DNA from: Nectonema munidae | Lineage: Eukaryota; Nematomorpha; Nectonematoida; Nectonematidae | DNA length: 64,000 nucleotides | Reading direction: 5' to 3' | Assembly (NCBI GenBank): GCA_030549495.1 | Contig: JAUIRK010000890.1 | Span: 439,474 to 503,473, forward strand | Shown: positions 35,601-44,069 of the stretch, piece by piece | How the letters are laid out: every line of letters starts with the position of its first letter | How positions within the stretch are numbered: position 1 is the stretch's first letter | Program-made: the position numbers and the translations under genes | The notes under the pieces: model-generated | The model's input: only the letters and a program-made list of their open reading frames with translations | Told to the model about the DNA's origin: nothing | Databases searched by the model: none

Positions 35601-36521
35601 CCCACCCCCCCTCCCCGGATGTGCGACCCTGTTCTAAACAAAATAAGTTCGAATTATCCAAAATTTGATCTTTATTTAGTTTCTCCAAAATATCTAAGCT
35701 TTGTCTTCCTACAATCGGTTCTTTTTATCTATTAAACATAAATTTTTATGAAGTTGAGCCATCTGCAAATACTCTTTATAAACAGGATTGCAAACATTTG
35801 CCATATCAAAAATATTTAGTTAAATTTTATGAAAGTTTAAAACTGAGTTCAAAATTATTTTCTTAACCCTTTGAGGACCAGAATTTGAAGAATAATCGTC
35901 TGCTTTTTTTCAATGGAATTTTGTATGTTGTAAGCAGACTATTATTATTTCTTGCTACACCGATGTCATACTAATTCTCAAAGGGTTAAAAGGTATTAGA
36001 AAATTCATCAATCGAACAATTTAAAGTTGTTAAATTATGATAGCCTAAAATCATACATTTACGTATATAGTAGCCATAAAGAGCGTTTTTGTCTCCCGCT
36101 GGTCTTGCCAGACAACTGAAAAATTTAAAAAAAATTACCATGTTGACGTTGAGCTATATCCAACAAAGGCATTAAGGCACCTCTTTTATGGCCATGAGGA
36201 TATTGATTAATTACAGCATCAACTTTCTTAAACATTTAAAATGAAATACGATTCATTCATAATTTAAAGATAACCTTCCAATTTTCTTTACTGAATTCAA
36301 ATTTATCTGAAGCTTTATTATAATCAGTATCACGATGCTCAAATGAAAAAAAGATAAAAAGTAATAACCGCAAGAAAAATTAATCATACAACGAATAGAG
36401 AATCACTGAAAGATCGCGATGAATAAATATTCTTAGAGAAAAGTTCAACCTAAAAAAAATACATCAAATAAAGATTAAATTTAACGAATATTACTTGTTT
36501 TTTTAGTTCTCGGTATGGCAT
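23581..36521 (-). CDS. NDUFV2: NDUFV2, NADH:ubiquinone oxidoreductase 24 kDa flavoprotein subunit, eight exons
   Basis: Matrix-arm subunit of mitochondrial complex I that carries the N1a 2Fe-2S cluster beside the NADH/FMN subunit NDUFV1. Exons on the minus strand: 36521-36495, 36449-36390, 36337-36275, 36226-36139, 34413-34314, 31985-31882, 28139-27953 and 23674-23581. All junctions are GT-AG and keep one frame, giving 723 coding bases (240 residues), close to the known family length. Landmarks are SLFVHRDT after a presequence-like start, [12 protein letters not shown], the cluster ligands in VCTTTPC and [21 protein letters not shown], and the C-terminal [20 protein letters not shown]. No stop interrupts the model and conserved residues are intact, so I regard the gene as functional. 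Introns 1-3 are only 45, 52 and 48 bp; introns 4-7 are 1725, 2328, 3742 and 4278 bp and filled with transposon debris. The first exon is the least certain part. Confidence 0.93.
24245..27150 (-). mobile_element. Decayed MULE in NDUFV2 intron 7, split by an RTE LINE
   Basis: Two minus-strand parts flank the LINE at about 24472-26310. The upstream part (27110-26330) has [16 protein letters not shown], resembling the end of a FLYWCH zinc finger, then [37 protein letters not shown] and, in another frame, [16 protein letters not shown] and KGCFFHLSQ. The last two are the second catalytic Asp and CxxH region of animal MULEs. The downstream part (24470-24245) has [18 protein letters not shown], the TNN..EGWH motif of the C-terminal region. 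Stops and frameshifts mark it as dead. It is a different family from the MULE copies at 12, 56 and 59 kb. Confidence 0.85.
24472..26310 (+). mobile_element. RTE-clade LINE fragment nested in the MULE
   Basis: Starts inside the endonuclease, [16 protein letters not shown], then [20 protein letters not shown] and [16 protein letters not shown], the RTE-type APE endonuclease with its DFN...H site. Then come [16 protein letters not shown] (start of the RT), [14 protein letters not shown] and the RTE C-terminus [20 protein letters not shown]. It ends with a PGYNTLF-like stretch and an ATGATGATAATA tail. It is 5' truncated, lacks most of the RT palm, and has several frame breaks. Confidence 0.88.
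27150..27420 (-). pseudogene. Tigger/pogo-like transposase HTH remnant
   Basis: The minus strand reads [20 protein letters not shown], then [17 protein letters not shown], across a frame change. F-K-C/A-x-x-G-W-L-x-x-F-...-H-x-I/L-x-F-...-C-G-E-S is the CENP-B-type DNA-binding half of Tigger (TcMar-Tigger) transposases. No catalytic domain is seen. The region up to 27870 on the same strand keeps a few more open stretches (for example [20 protein letters not shown]) that I do not recognise. Confidence 0.55.
27953..28139 (-). CDS. NDUFV2: NDUFV2 exon 7
   Basis: Encodes [27 protein letters not shown] with the second cysteine pair (C-x3-C), [16 protein letters not shown] and GKEPKHGP. The open frame runs on past a GTTAAT donor at 27952-27951 into a non-conserved tail. 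Splicing there instead gives the expected R-S-S-R-F-S-C continuation in exon 8. Confidence 0.96.
28200..28690. other. Intron 6 sequence with no recognised element
   Basis: AT-rich intron sequence of NDUFV2 without an open frame or repeat I could name. Confidence 0.5.
28690..29700. repeat. Array of short imperfect hairpins in purine/pyrimidine-rich DNA
   Basis: About 1 kb in NDUFV2 intron 6 is strikingly different from its surroundings: much less AT-rich, and made of alternating pyrimidine-rich (TCTCTTTC) and purine-rich (GGAGAAAG) blocks. Each pair can fold back on itself. Clear examples: ATCTCTT 29098-29104 with AAGAGAT 29109-29115; ATCTCTC 29148-29154 with GAGAGAT 29161-29167; CTCTATCTTCCT 29053-29064 with AGGAGATAGAG 29071-29081; CTTTCTATCTCT near 28738 with AGAGATAGAAG near 28771; CTGTTCTGTC near 29008 with GACAGGAGCAG near 29022. 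Loops often contain a TAG-type core (TTAG, GTAG, AGTAG). No coding sense was found. I do not know this structure. Confidence 0.6.
29700..29930 (-). repeat. Possible tRNA-derived SINE
   Basis: On the minus strand, TGGTTAGATACGG (A-box-like) is followed about 25 bases later by GGGTTGGATCCC (B-box-like), as in the tRNA-related heads of SINEs. An unrelated body follows down to about 29710, ending near a TATATATA stretch. No direct repeats or tail were established, so this is a suggestion only. Confidence 0.4.
30120..30475 (+). pseudogene. hAT transposase C-terminal relic
   Basis: After a short acidic frame ending at 30257, another frame reads [18 protein letters not shown], then [26 protein letters not shown]-x-F-S-x-A-G is the dimerisation motif of hAT transposases. 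It is followed at 30625-30730 by short repeated GCGGGTAAAATATTTTTACC-type motifs, as often found near hAT ends. Broken by stops; no catalytic residues are visible. Confidence 0.65.
30480..31880. other. Intron 6 remainder, AT-rich with a pogo-like terminal motif
   Basis: No usable frame. Near 31640-31700 the complement reads ACCTCAAATATCCGAGTATA followed by TTCGAATTTTCGTGTATCTG, resembling Tigger/pogo terminal repeats. At 31196-31390 a frame with two stops shows [20 protein letters not shown], which I do not recognise. Confidence 0.35.
31882..31985 (-). CDS. NDUFV2: NDUFV2 exon 6
   Basis: Encodes [17 protein letters not shown] and the following [12 protein letters not shown]. It contains the first two cysteine ligands of the 2Fe-2S cluster in C-x4-C spacing. 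Donor CTCG|GTAGAC. Confidence 0.96.
31990..33955. other. NDUFV2 intron 5, mostly featureless
   Basis: AT-rich. On the minus strand around 33010-32830 a fragment reads [12 protein letters not shown] and [20 protein letters not shown], possibly the tail of a pogo/Tigger transposase. Confidence is low. Nothing else is recognised. Confidence 0.3.
33960..34101. mobile_element. Tigger/pogo-like MITE remnant
   Basis: The right end on the complement reads TACAGTAAAATCTCAATATG, the classic TA-plus-CAGT start of pogo/Tigger elements. The left side has CCGAACCTCGACTATCAGAA and TCGCGTATCAGAAC, the same theme in the opposite direction. About 140 bp, inside NDUFV2 intron 5. The left boundary is approximate. 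Confidence 0.5.
34314..34413 (-). CDS. NDUFV2: NDUFV2 exon 5
   Basis: Encodes [14 protein letters not shown] and [17 protein letters not shown], the most conserved stretch of the family. Acceptor TTTTTAG|GATGG and donor AGAG|GTATTA, with phases matching exons 4 and 6. Confidence 0.96.
34420..35340. other. NDUFV2 intron 4, AT-rich, nothing recognised
   Basis: No open frame, repeat or element identified. Confidence 0.5.
35340..35590 (-). repeat. Dispersed satellite-B-like monomers (inverse orientation)
   Basis: The complement carries CAGCATGCTCGATTTGATAT, GAAATGAAAT and CCTCAAATTTGATTAACACT, which match in order the 152 bp unit of the 44-45.5 kb array. About one and a half to two degenerate units lie in NDUFV2 intron 4. 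Confidence 0.6.
35867..35985. mobile_element. 119 bp TTAA MITE (piggyBac-like)
   Basis: CCCTTTGAG at the left end mirrors CTCAAAGGG at the right end. The element is bounded by TTAA at 35863-35866 and 35986-35989. An internal GTCTGC/GCAGAC inverted repeat is also present. A TTAA duplication with CCC-starting ends is the piggyBac signature. It is too small to code for anything. Confidence 0.85.
36139..36226 (-). CDS. NDUFV2: NDUFV2 exon 4
   Basis: [24 protein letters not shown] segment, with the first K encoded by exon 3, ending [10 protein letters not shown] and leaving one base of the split glycine codon. Followed by a GTAATT donor. Confidence 0.93.
36275..36337 (-). CDS. NDUFV2: NDUFV2 exon 3
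   Basis: Twenty-one codons from HRDTDYNK to FSKENWK, both junctions in phase 0. It aligns with the HRDTPENNP...FTPENYK segment of the mammalian protein. Confidence 0.9.
36390..36449 (-). CDS. NDUFV2: NDUFV2 exon 2
   Basis: Twenty codons, [20 protein letters not shown]. The end of the presequence (RSFSDS) runs into the conserved LFVHRDT that starts the mature protein. Donor GTT|GTATGA. Confidence 0.85.
36495..36521 (-). CDS. NDUFV2: NDUFV2 exon 1 (predicted start)
   Basis: Nine codons, MPYRELKKQ, ending at a CAA|GTAATA donor in phase 0. A 45 bp intron with a pyrimidine-rich TTTTTTTTAG acceptor joins it to exon 2. Chosen because phase, spacing and the basic composition fit a mitochondrial presequence. 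An alternative upstream first exon cannot be excluded. Confidence 0.6.
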
Positions 36522-36605
36522 CTAAGAAATGAATAACCTTCCATAGCTGGATAGTTAGTCGTGGTCTGGAATCAAAACCAGACCAACTTGATCTAAAGTC
36601 TAGAT

Positions 36606-36897
36606 CAGTAGTTCTAAACCTTTAACAAAAGGCTAAATTAAGAACAAACATTGCATTTTAGAGGGCCGCACCAAAAGAAAAAAATTGGTTTTTATAAAAA
36701 GTGTTTTACTCTAAAATATTATTCTAGTTACCAAAACTGTGTATCAAAATTAATAAATTATATTATTCATAAATAATAAATCAATAAATTTGAGAAATGT
36801 TAACTGTTTTAATATGATTTTGTTAGTCTATTTTTCATGCAGCTTTGCTATGTGGGTCACAAAAGAAGAGGTTGTGGATCGCGATTAAGAACCACTG
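36606..36897. mobile_element. hAT-type MITE upstream of NDUFV2 exon 1
   Basis: Ends are CAGTAGTTCTAAACC and, on the complement, CAGTGGTTCTTAATC, a common hAT MITE terminus. The flanking 8-mers GTCTAGAT and GTTTAGTT agree at six of eight positions, as expected for an old insertion. The 292 bp copy begins 85 bp upstream of the predicted NDUFV2 start codon, so it may lie in or near the promoter. Confidence 0.65.
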
Positions 36898-36899
36898 GT

Positions 36900-37726
36900 T
36901 TAGTTCCTACACCCCAAAACTAGGCCATCTATCAGTACTATATTCATAAAATTTAGAAATTGAATAATAAACAAAAAAATAAGACAAAATTTTTGTATTT
37001 AGTTTCCAAATAATTAAGTTTATTAATTTAACTTAAATTTACTCGATATACATATTTTACTTAACTTAATAATATTAGAATATATTAATTTCGAATAGCA
37101 TACTACACAATTTATAGATCTTTGAAAATTTCGAATCATTGAATATTTTTAGAAACAATGGGATTGATTAAACAGGACAATTTTATTGTAAAAATTAAAA
37201 AATATTATTATAAATGATTGTTTATCGAGATTCAAACTTAAACCTAATGGTTCAAGCATTATTTAATTAGTCGAAAAGTATACTACTGTATATTCGAGCA
37301 CATTGAGTTTCAGCACCATCGGGATAACGAAAATGTTCGGATAATTAGAAATTATTTTCACACTATTTTTACCAATTTTTGAAGTTGAGCCTTAATGGTT
37401 GTTAGGTGTACCTCTCAGCTTAACAGTTGAAAGGTTGATGAGATTGAAAAACTTTCAAAAAAGGTTCAACTTCTTACGCATAATGCGAGCATATTACCTT
37501 ACGGCTGAAAGTGCTTTGTAGTCTCACAACAACTAACGATCCAGTAGGAGAAGTAAATCAAACGAGCCTTTATTTATTCAAAATAAAGCAGTGGTCTGCT
37601 GACCCCTTCTTAAATAAATTATAATTCGTTGGCCTTGGCAAATTTAAAATTATATTTATATGTACATACAAAATTCATTGAAAATTAGATGCATAAATGT
37701 AACTATTTTGAATATAATTTTTTTGG
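36900..37726. other. Non-coding, with a weak pogo-like motif
   Basis: No frame. Around 37280-37350 GAGTTTCAGCACCATC with GATAACGAAAATGTTCGGAT recalls Tigger ends but lacks a clear partner. It may include the NDUFV2 promoter, but no element was identified. Confidence 0.35.
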
Positions 37727-37860
37727 AATTGGAACAGTGCCCGCGCTAAAGCTAAATTTTAAGGGGGGCTGAAATGGGACAAAGAAACACATTTGCAAAA
37801 AATTTATATCCTATGTTACTTTATATCCTATATTACTTTGCTGAAAAGCATGAAGTACTT

Positions 37861-40340
37861 TTTTTTTTTTTTTAGTAAGATAAGACTTTATTCATGTTTG
37901 AAAAATGAAGTGAACTAAACTTTCGTTTATGTGTTCACATGGGAAAAAAATCCCTCATCCGTTCAGCGGAGAAGTATAAATGAGTTGAAATAAGAAGCAT
38001 GAAAGGATGATAGACTCAAAAAAACCCATAATAAACAAAATGAAAAATAAAATAAAAACAGAATAATTTCAAGTTAGATACACACAGTCATAAAACATCA
38101 TTTGATAGTTAAATTCGATTCTTCAAGCAAAGGAAGCATATCTGGATGTAGAAGAGTTGATGAGTGGATATATGAAGAAAAAAAAAAGCGGCGAGATTCT
38201 AAAAAAAAAATACAAAGAAGAGGAAACAAAAGAAAATCCAAAAATATTTAAAAAAAAATGTTTCAAATGAAATCAGCATAAGAAGGAAAAGAACTAACGA
38301 AACATGTGTAGTTTATATTTTTTTTTGAAGCTTTTAATATTTCTTAAATACCTAATATGTAAAGGAATGGAGTTCCATACGGCAATAGATTTTTTAAAAA
38401 AATGTTTGTTAAAAGAAGTATATTTATAACGTCTATTACGTAAATTATTCTTTGAGCGTAAATTATATTGATAAAAATGATTATTTTTTATATAATAAAT
38501 ATTGAAAATATTTTTACTATTAATTACTTTATAAACAAAAATACCTAATTGAAACTTACTAATTTCTCCTAGAGTAAGTATGTTATGATTAAACACAACA
38601 CTATTATGGTTTTTATAATCAATAAATTTAAAGGCACGTCTTTGTTTATTTTGTAAAATGTTAAATTTTGAAATACTACATAAACACCAAATAAAGTTAC
38701 AATATAAAATTTTAGAATGAAATAGAGAATAATACAAAATAATCCTAGTTTGAAGGTTCAAAAAATAACGAATTTTAAACATAAGACCTAAAGCGATAGA
38801 TACATTCTTAATTACATTGTCATACTGTAAGTTGAAATTCAATTTGGAATCAAGAAATACACCTAAATATTTATAACATGAAGATTGAGTTAATAAGTTA
38901 CCACAGATCTGTAGTGGAAGAAACACTGATTTTTTTTTCCTCGTAAAAACTATATGTTCACTTTTATGAAAATTAATGCGTAAACTATTATTATATGACC
39001 AATTAGCGAAAGAATTCAAAAATATATTTAAAATATCGATATCATTGAATAGATTTTTGCTTTTGTGTAGAATTACACAATCATCTGCATATAAACATAA
39101 GTTAAAATTATTATTTTGTAGTTTAAAAATGTCATTGATATATAAAATAAACAAAAGAGGACCCAAAATAGACCCTTGAGGAACCCCTATGAATGTATCT
39201 AAAATTCTAGAACTACTTCCATTAATTGTACAAAATTGCTTTCTATTAGACAAATAACTACTCAAGATATTTAAAAACTTACCCCTGAATCCATAGCAGC
39301 TTAATTTATATAACAAAATTTTACGATCTATTCTATCGAAAGCTTTAGAAAAGTCAATGAAAATATCACAGACATCTAAATTACTATCAAAAGATTCCAA
39401 AATATAGTTTACTACAAAAGAGACTGCCATATCAGTTGAAACACCTGACCGAAACCCAAACTGACGTTCATTCAAAATTTCATGTAAGTTAATAAAATTT
39501 ATCATTCTATTAAACACAATTTTTTCGAAAATTTTACTAAAAAAAGGTAAAATGCTAATGGGCCTATAGTTTTCAATACTTTCAGGGTTACCAGATTTAA
39601 ATATAGGAATAACCTTAGAAATTTTAAAATAATCAGGGATATATTCATCCTTTATAATTTTGTTGAATAATTGGTAAAGGTTATTCAAAACAAATAATAC
39701 AATATTTTTACCCAATTTGTTAGAAAGACCATCCCATCCTGATGAAGTAGATGCGTTAAATGTATTTGCAGTAATCAAAATATCATTAATGGAAATTTCA
39801 TCAAAATAAAAAGTATTATCAAGTACTGGGATTAAGTCAAAGTAGGCTTCATTTGTGATTAATTGAGTATTTGTAAAATAGTCATTAATTTCATCCGAAT
39901 CAAAATGACAGTGATTGATTGGTTTCTTATCTAAAACTTCATTAATAAGTTTCCAGGTACTCTTCATATCAAATTTTGAGCTAGTGAACTTATTATAGTA
40001 AAACTTTTCTCTACTTTCTTTTACTAGCTTATTATACCTATTTCGTATTTGTTTAAACTCATTCCATTTAGAAAGGTTTCGATATTTCAAGAAAGATTTA
40101 TAAACTTTGTTTTTATACTTTCTAAGTAATCTTAATTCTGGTGTGAACCATTCATTTTTAACTTTGGGCTTCATTTTCATAAAAGGAAAACATTTTTTAT
40201 AGATATAAGATATTTTATCAATCAATACTTTACAGTACTCATTAGCATTCAAATTAATATCTATATACCAATCTTCATTCAACATACAATTATAAAACAT
40301 AAAATAATTTCTGTATAAAAACCTATAGAAATCTCATATT
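37861..40340 (-). mobile_element. 5'-truncated LINE (CR1/Jockey assemblage), minus strand
   Basis: On the plus strand the element begins with a T-run at about 37860-37874, which is the poly-A tail of a minus-strand copy. The coding part ends at 38294. Upstream it is cut off just before the linker, with an in-frame stop about ten codons ahead of the first ATG. It lies wholly inside the hAT-type element, so it is the younger insertion. The exact 5' boundary and target duplication were not resolved. Confidence 0.85.
38294..40300 (-). CDS. LINE ORF2 fragment, linker plus complete reverse transcriptase (668 codons, uninterrupted)
   Basis: Copies LINE RNA into DNA at the nick site. A basic linker (residues about 40-110) is followed by the RT. 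NYRPISILPFFSKIFEKIVF and ERQFGFRSGVSTDMAV are fingers; DIFIDFSKAFDRIDRKILLY carries catalytic Asp; GVPQGSILGPLLFILYINDI follows, then CLYADD with the catalytic pair. The tail has KYLGVFLDSKLNF and the C-terminal YNLRSKNNLRNRRYKYTSF plus AVWNSIP. The endonuclease is missing through 5' truncation. No stop in 668 codons implies a fairly recent insertion, although this copy cannot mobilise itself. Confidence 0.92.
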   Translation of the reverse strand: MFYNCMLNEDWYIDINLNANEYCKVLIDKISYIYKKCFPFMKMKPKVKNEWFTPELRLLRKYKNKVYKSFLKYRNLSKWNEFKQIRNRYNKLVKESREKFYYNKFTSSKFDMKSTWKLINEVLDKKPINHCHFDSDEINDYFTNTQLITNEAYFDLIPVLDNTFYFDEISINDILITANTFNASTSSGWDGLSNKLGKNIVLFVLNNLYQLFNKIIKDEYIPDYFKISKVIPIFKSGNPESIENYRPISILPFFSKIFEKIVFNRMINFINLHEILNERQFGFRSGVSTDMAVSFVVNYILESFDSNLDVCDIFIDFSKAFDRIDRKILLYKLSCYGFRGKFLNILSSYLSNRKQFCTINGSSSRILDTFIGVPQGSILGPLLFILYINDIFKLQNNNFNLCLYADDCVILHKSKNLFNDIDILNIFLNSFANWSYNNSLRINFHKSEHIVFTRKKKSVFLPLQICGNLLTQSSCYKYLGVFLDSKLNFNLQYDNVIKNVSIALGLMFKIRYFLNLQTRIILYYSLFHSKILYCNFIWCLCSISKFNILQNKQRRAFKFIDYKNHNSVVFNHNILTLGEISKFQLGIFVYKVINSKNIFNIYYIKNNHFYQYNLRSKNNLRNRRYKYTSFNKHFFKKSIAVWNSIPLHIRYLRNIKSFKKKYKLHMFR

Positions 40341-40504
40341 ATACATACACATACACTAGCATTTATATAAGATTATTATGTACAATTTTTGCTTATTTAT
40401 TTTTCCTTTAAAAAGTGCATGGGGCAAAACCAAAAATTTTAGGGGGGGGGGGGGGGGGGCACGTGCCCCAAAAGTATATAGGTAGCGCGGGCACTGAATT
40501 GGAA

Positions 40505-41315
40505 ACAATATATGCTTTAAAAAAGTTATTAGTATTTACACCAATGATAACAAAAAATAAATTAGGAAAAATTATAATATTAATATGGGCATAGAAATAC
40601 TTACAGCATAAAATAATTAAAGCAATATTACCAGAAAATTTATAATAACACTATGCAATTAGGTGCTTAAGGAGCATAAAGTACTTTCAAGAATAAATTT
40701 TATTAAATCTACTTATTTAGGAACACAATATGTTTGAAGTAAAAAATAAAGCATCTCTTATTAGTTACTTAAAGTATTTTATGCAACAAAATATCGTTGT
40801 TCTTGAACGCACATAAACAAGATTTCGAATATTTTATTTTTATTTTATAGATTGTAAATTTAAAACTTGTTTAAAAAAATAGGGCATGACTAAAACATGC
40901 CGATACATGAATTTATATGCCGACAACTATTTGAAAGGATATAAAAACTTGTTTTAATGTCTAAAAAGTTGAAAATGCTTCTAGAGATCAAAATATTAAA
41001 GAAATTGAACTTTTCTCAGTTGAAAAGTTTAAAAGATCTAAAAACTATTTTTTTTCTTTTTTTTGGGAGCGATTTCATTCTGATTTCGTCCAATGCATTT
41101 AAAGTTTAAATATCTTTGAAATTCAAATTTCCCCTGTTTTATTATTATTAACTTTTATTATTTAAACTTAAATAAATTGAATATTTTAATGTTTTATTAG
41201 ACTTTTTAATTTTAATTTATATTGTTAATTTTTCATTTATATTGTAGCTTTAGATTTCTTTAAACTTAAAAATTTTTCTCATTTAACAATTTCAAACTTA
41301 CAATTTTTAATTAAT
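40505..41315. other. AT-rich non-coding; MULE-end-like motif at 40870
   Basis: GGCATGACTAAAACATGCCG, then a second ATGCCGAC block, resembles the motifs at 10073 and 56333. The opposite end was not found. Nothing else is recognised. Confidence 0.35.
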
Positions 41316-41459
41316 TTAACCCTATTAGTGCTGGGCTAAATTTGTCCGCTCAAGTGCTGGTAGCGTAAAGTTCCTCCTCCCCCCGCCCCCCCTCACCCCA
41401 TTTTTTTCAGATATTAATAAGTTTTTATAAATATTTTTAATATTACATATATATTTCAA

Positions 41460-42800
41460 CTATGCTGAATTCAGTGGTGATGTCCATTTTTATCAAACCT
41501 GTCAAAAAATTGATTTATATTTGACAGCTCATCTCAAAAGAACTTTTTATTTAAATAATTATATAAATTTTTTACACATATAATACCCATTTTCAAATAT
41601 GCTGAATTGAGTGGTGATTTTCATTTTTTATGAAAATCATTCAAACCTGTCAAAAAATTGATCTAAATGTGACAGCCCATCTCAAAAAGGAACTTTTTAT
41701 CTAAATAATTATATAAAGTTTTTTACACATGTATACCCATTTTTAAATATGCTGAATTCAGTGGTGATATTCATTTTTTATGAAAATTAATCAAACCTGT
41801 TAAAAAATTGATCTAAATGTGACAGCTCATCTCAAAAAGGAACTTTTTATCTAAATAATTATGTAAAGTTTTTTACACATGTATACCCATTTTCAAATAT
41901 GCTGAATTCAGTGATGATATTCATTTTTTATGAAAATCAATCAAACCTGTCAAAAAATTGATCTAAATGTGACAGGTCATCTCAAAAGGAAACTTTTTAT
42001 CTAAATAATTATATAAAGTTTTTTACACATGTTATACCCATTTTTAAATATGCTGAATTCAGTGGTGATATTCATTTTTTATGAAAATCAATCAAACCTG
42101 TCAAAAAATTGATCTAAATGTGACAGCTCATTTCAAAAAAAGCTTTTTATCTAAATAATTATATAATATTTTTTACACATATATACCCATTTTCAAGCAT
42201 GCTGAATTCAGTGGTGATATTTATTTTTTTATGAAAATCCTTGAAACCTATCAAAAAAGTGATTTATATATGACAGCTCATCTCAAAAAAGAAACTTTTT
42301 ATCTAAATAATTATATGATGTTTTTTACACATATATACCCATTTTCAAGCATGCTGAATTCAGCGGTGATATTCATTTTTTTATAAAAATCAATTAAAGT
42401 TATCAAAGCATTGATTTATATATGACAGCTCATCTTAAAAAGAAATTTTTTATCTAAGTAATATTATAAAGTTTTTTACACATATATACCCATTTTTAAG
42501 CATGGGTAATTCAGTGGTGATATTAATTTTTTTTATGAAAATCAATCAAAACTGTCAAAAATTGATTTATCCAAAAAAGAAACATCTTATCCGAATAATT
42601 ATATAAAGTTTTTTACACACATATACCCATTTTCAAGTAGGCTGTGTTTACTGGTTATATTCCTTTTTTTTAAATAAAAATTAGTCAAACCTGACAAAAT
42701 AATTTAAATATGACAGCCCATGTCATAATTAAAATTTTTATTCTTATAAAAAGTTTTTTATACATTGAATTTAATGATGTTCATTTTTTATGAAATCAAT
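41460..42800 (+). repeat. Satellite array A, about nine units of about 148 bp
   Basis: Anchor ATGCTGAATTCAGTGGTGAT recurs at about 41464, 41599, 41749, 41897, 42048, 42197, 42350 and 42502, decaying near 42639. Each unit also has CAAACCTGTCAAAAAATTGA, a TGACAGCTCATCTCAAAA block, ATCTAAATAATTATATAA and TTTTTTACACAT...ATACCCATTTT. Inner units are the most alike and edge units the most diverged, as in an array homogenised by unequal exchange. No coding sense. Confidence 0.93.
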
Positions 42801-42829
42801 AAAACCTGTCAAATAAATCAATTAAACCT

Positions 42830-43900
42830 GTAAATCAATATCAAATATATAAACATAAAAATAACTTGTACTTGCAGTATTTCTCTGGTAATTATTTTCT
42901 TAATTTATTTAATAAACCAACTTTAGGTGTTTAATTCACTCAAAATATTTCATTCTATAGTAACTTATGTAACTCGATAGGACCTCCATCTTTTTGGATA
43001 CAAATTCGTTATCGGCTCGTAGTTTCTACGTCATATTATAATTTACACTATGTAATTTTGCTATTTATTCTATGATGATCCTTTCTTGGTAGCTCTTTTT
43101 TCATTAGAAATTTATATTCCTCAATGTGTGTTCGAAAAATTTTTATAAGGATAAAATTACTTTTTTCCTCTCTCAAAGCATTCTGATTAAAGAATCTTCT
43201 TGATCTTAGATTTTTTTTATCAGTATCGTATATTTTATTATCAGGGCTGAATATTTGTCAACAAATCTCATTTCAAAGGTTTTTTTCTGATGAATCATTT
43301 GTGATGTTCATTGTTCAATTACAAAAAGTTTCCACGTTCTTCATCTAAAAAATTATCTCATTGACGCAAAAGGAAAAAGATGGACAAATTCAATTTAAAT
43401 TAAAAATATCTTGATAGTGACTAAATTCTCACATATTGGCATCTGTGCCATTTTTGATAAACCTGACATATTCTAAATTTTCAGATTTCCTACCTATCTT
43501 AGCTAAATGTTAATTGTAAACCTAGATGATAAGCTATAGATTTATATATTTTTCATGTAAAAGAGGAACTTATTTTTCACAGTCAAAATCTCTTTTGAAG
43601 CACCAAATATTATATAATTAAACCACTTTCTAGTTCATTAGAACATGGTAGATCTTCCATTTAGTCAAGATATATATATTTTTTAATTATTTGTCACATG
43701 TTCTCTTTTCAATTAGTTTTCAACTTGGTTCCTTCTCTCATACAAATTTTCAAAAGATTTTATAATACGTTTTGTATTTTTTAAATAAATATTTCATACT
43801 TAATATGATTGTAGAAAGTATTATAAGCCAAAATATACAAAAAAAAAAGTATATTTTTACTATATACCTAATATGCAGCAATTTTTAGAAAATTTTATAC
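42830..43900. other. AT-rich stretch between the two satellite arrays
   Basis: No frame, repeat or element was recognised. The sequence is less repetitive than either neighbour. Confidence 0.45.
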
Positions 43901-44069
43901 AGAACTGATTTTCAGGCATACATTACTAATTCAATTGCCACTTCGAGATATTTTTTAATCGTATTTTCCAAAATCCAATACAGAAATAAAATAAGCATAG
44001 TCGATTTGGTATAAAACAGATATTTTATTTTTTTGAAAATATTTTTGAAGACAGTATCTAGAAGAACAC

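Larger units (their letters stand above)
37735..40496. mobile_element. hAT-type element with 8 bp duplication AATTGGAA, interrupted by a LINE
   Basis: The terminal inverted repeat CAGTGCCCGCGCTA is present at both ends: forward at 37735, and as TAGCGCGGGCACTG ending at 40496. AATTGGAA flanks it at 37727-37734 and 40497-40504. That is a textbook hAT end structure. Nearly all the interior is the LINE listed next, so the element itself is a short non-autonomous one. A run of about 19 G sits just inside the right end (40442-40459). Confidence 0.9.

Noticed and set aside
40442-40459. Run of about 19 G as a functional quadruplex
   Set aside because: Length may be a sequencing or assembly product; no evidence of function from sequence alone.
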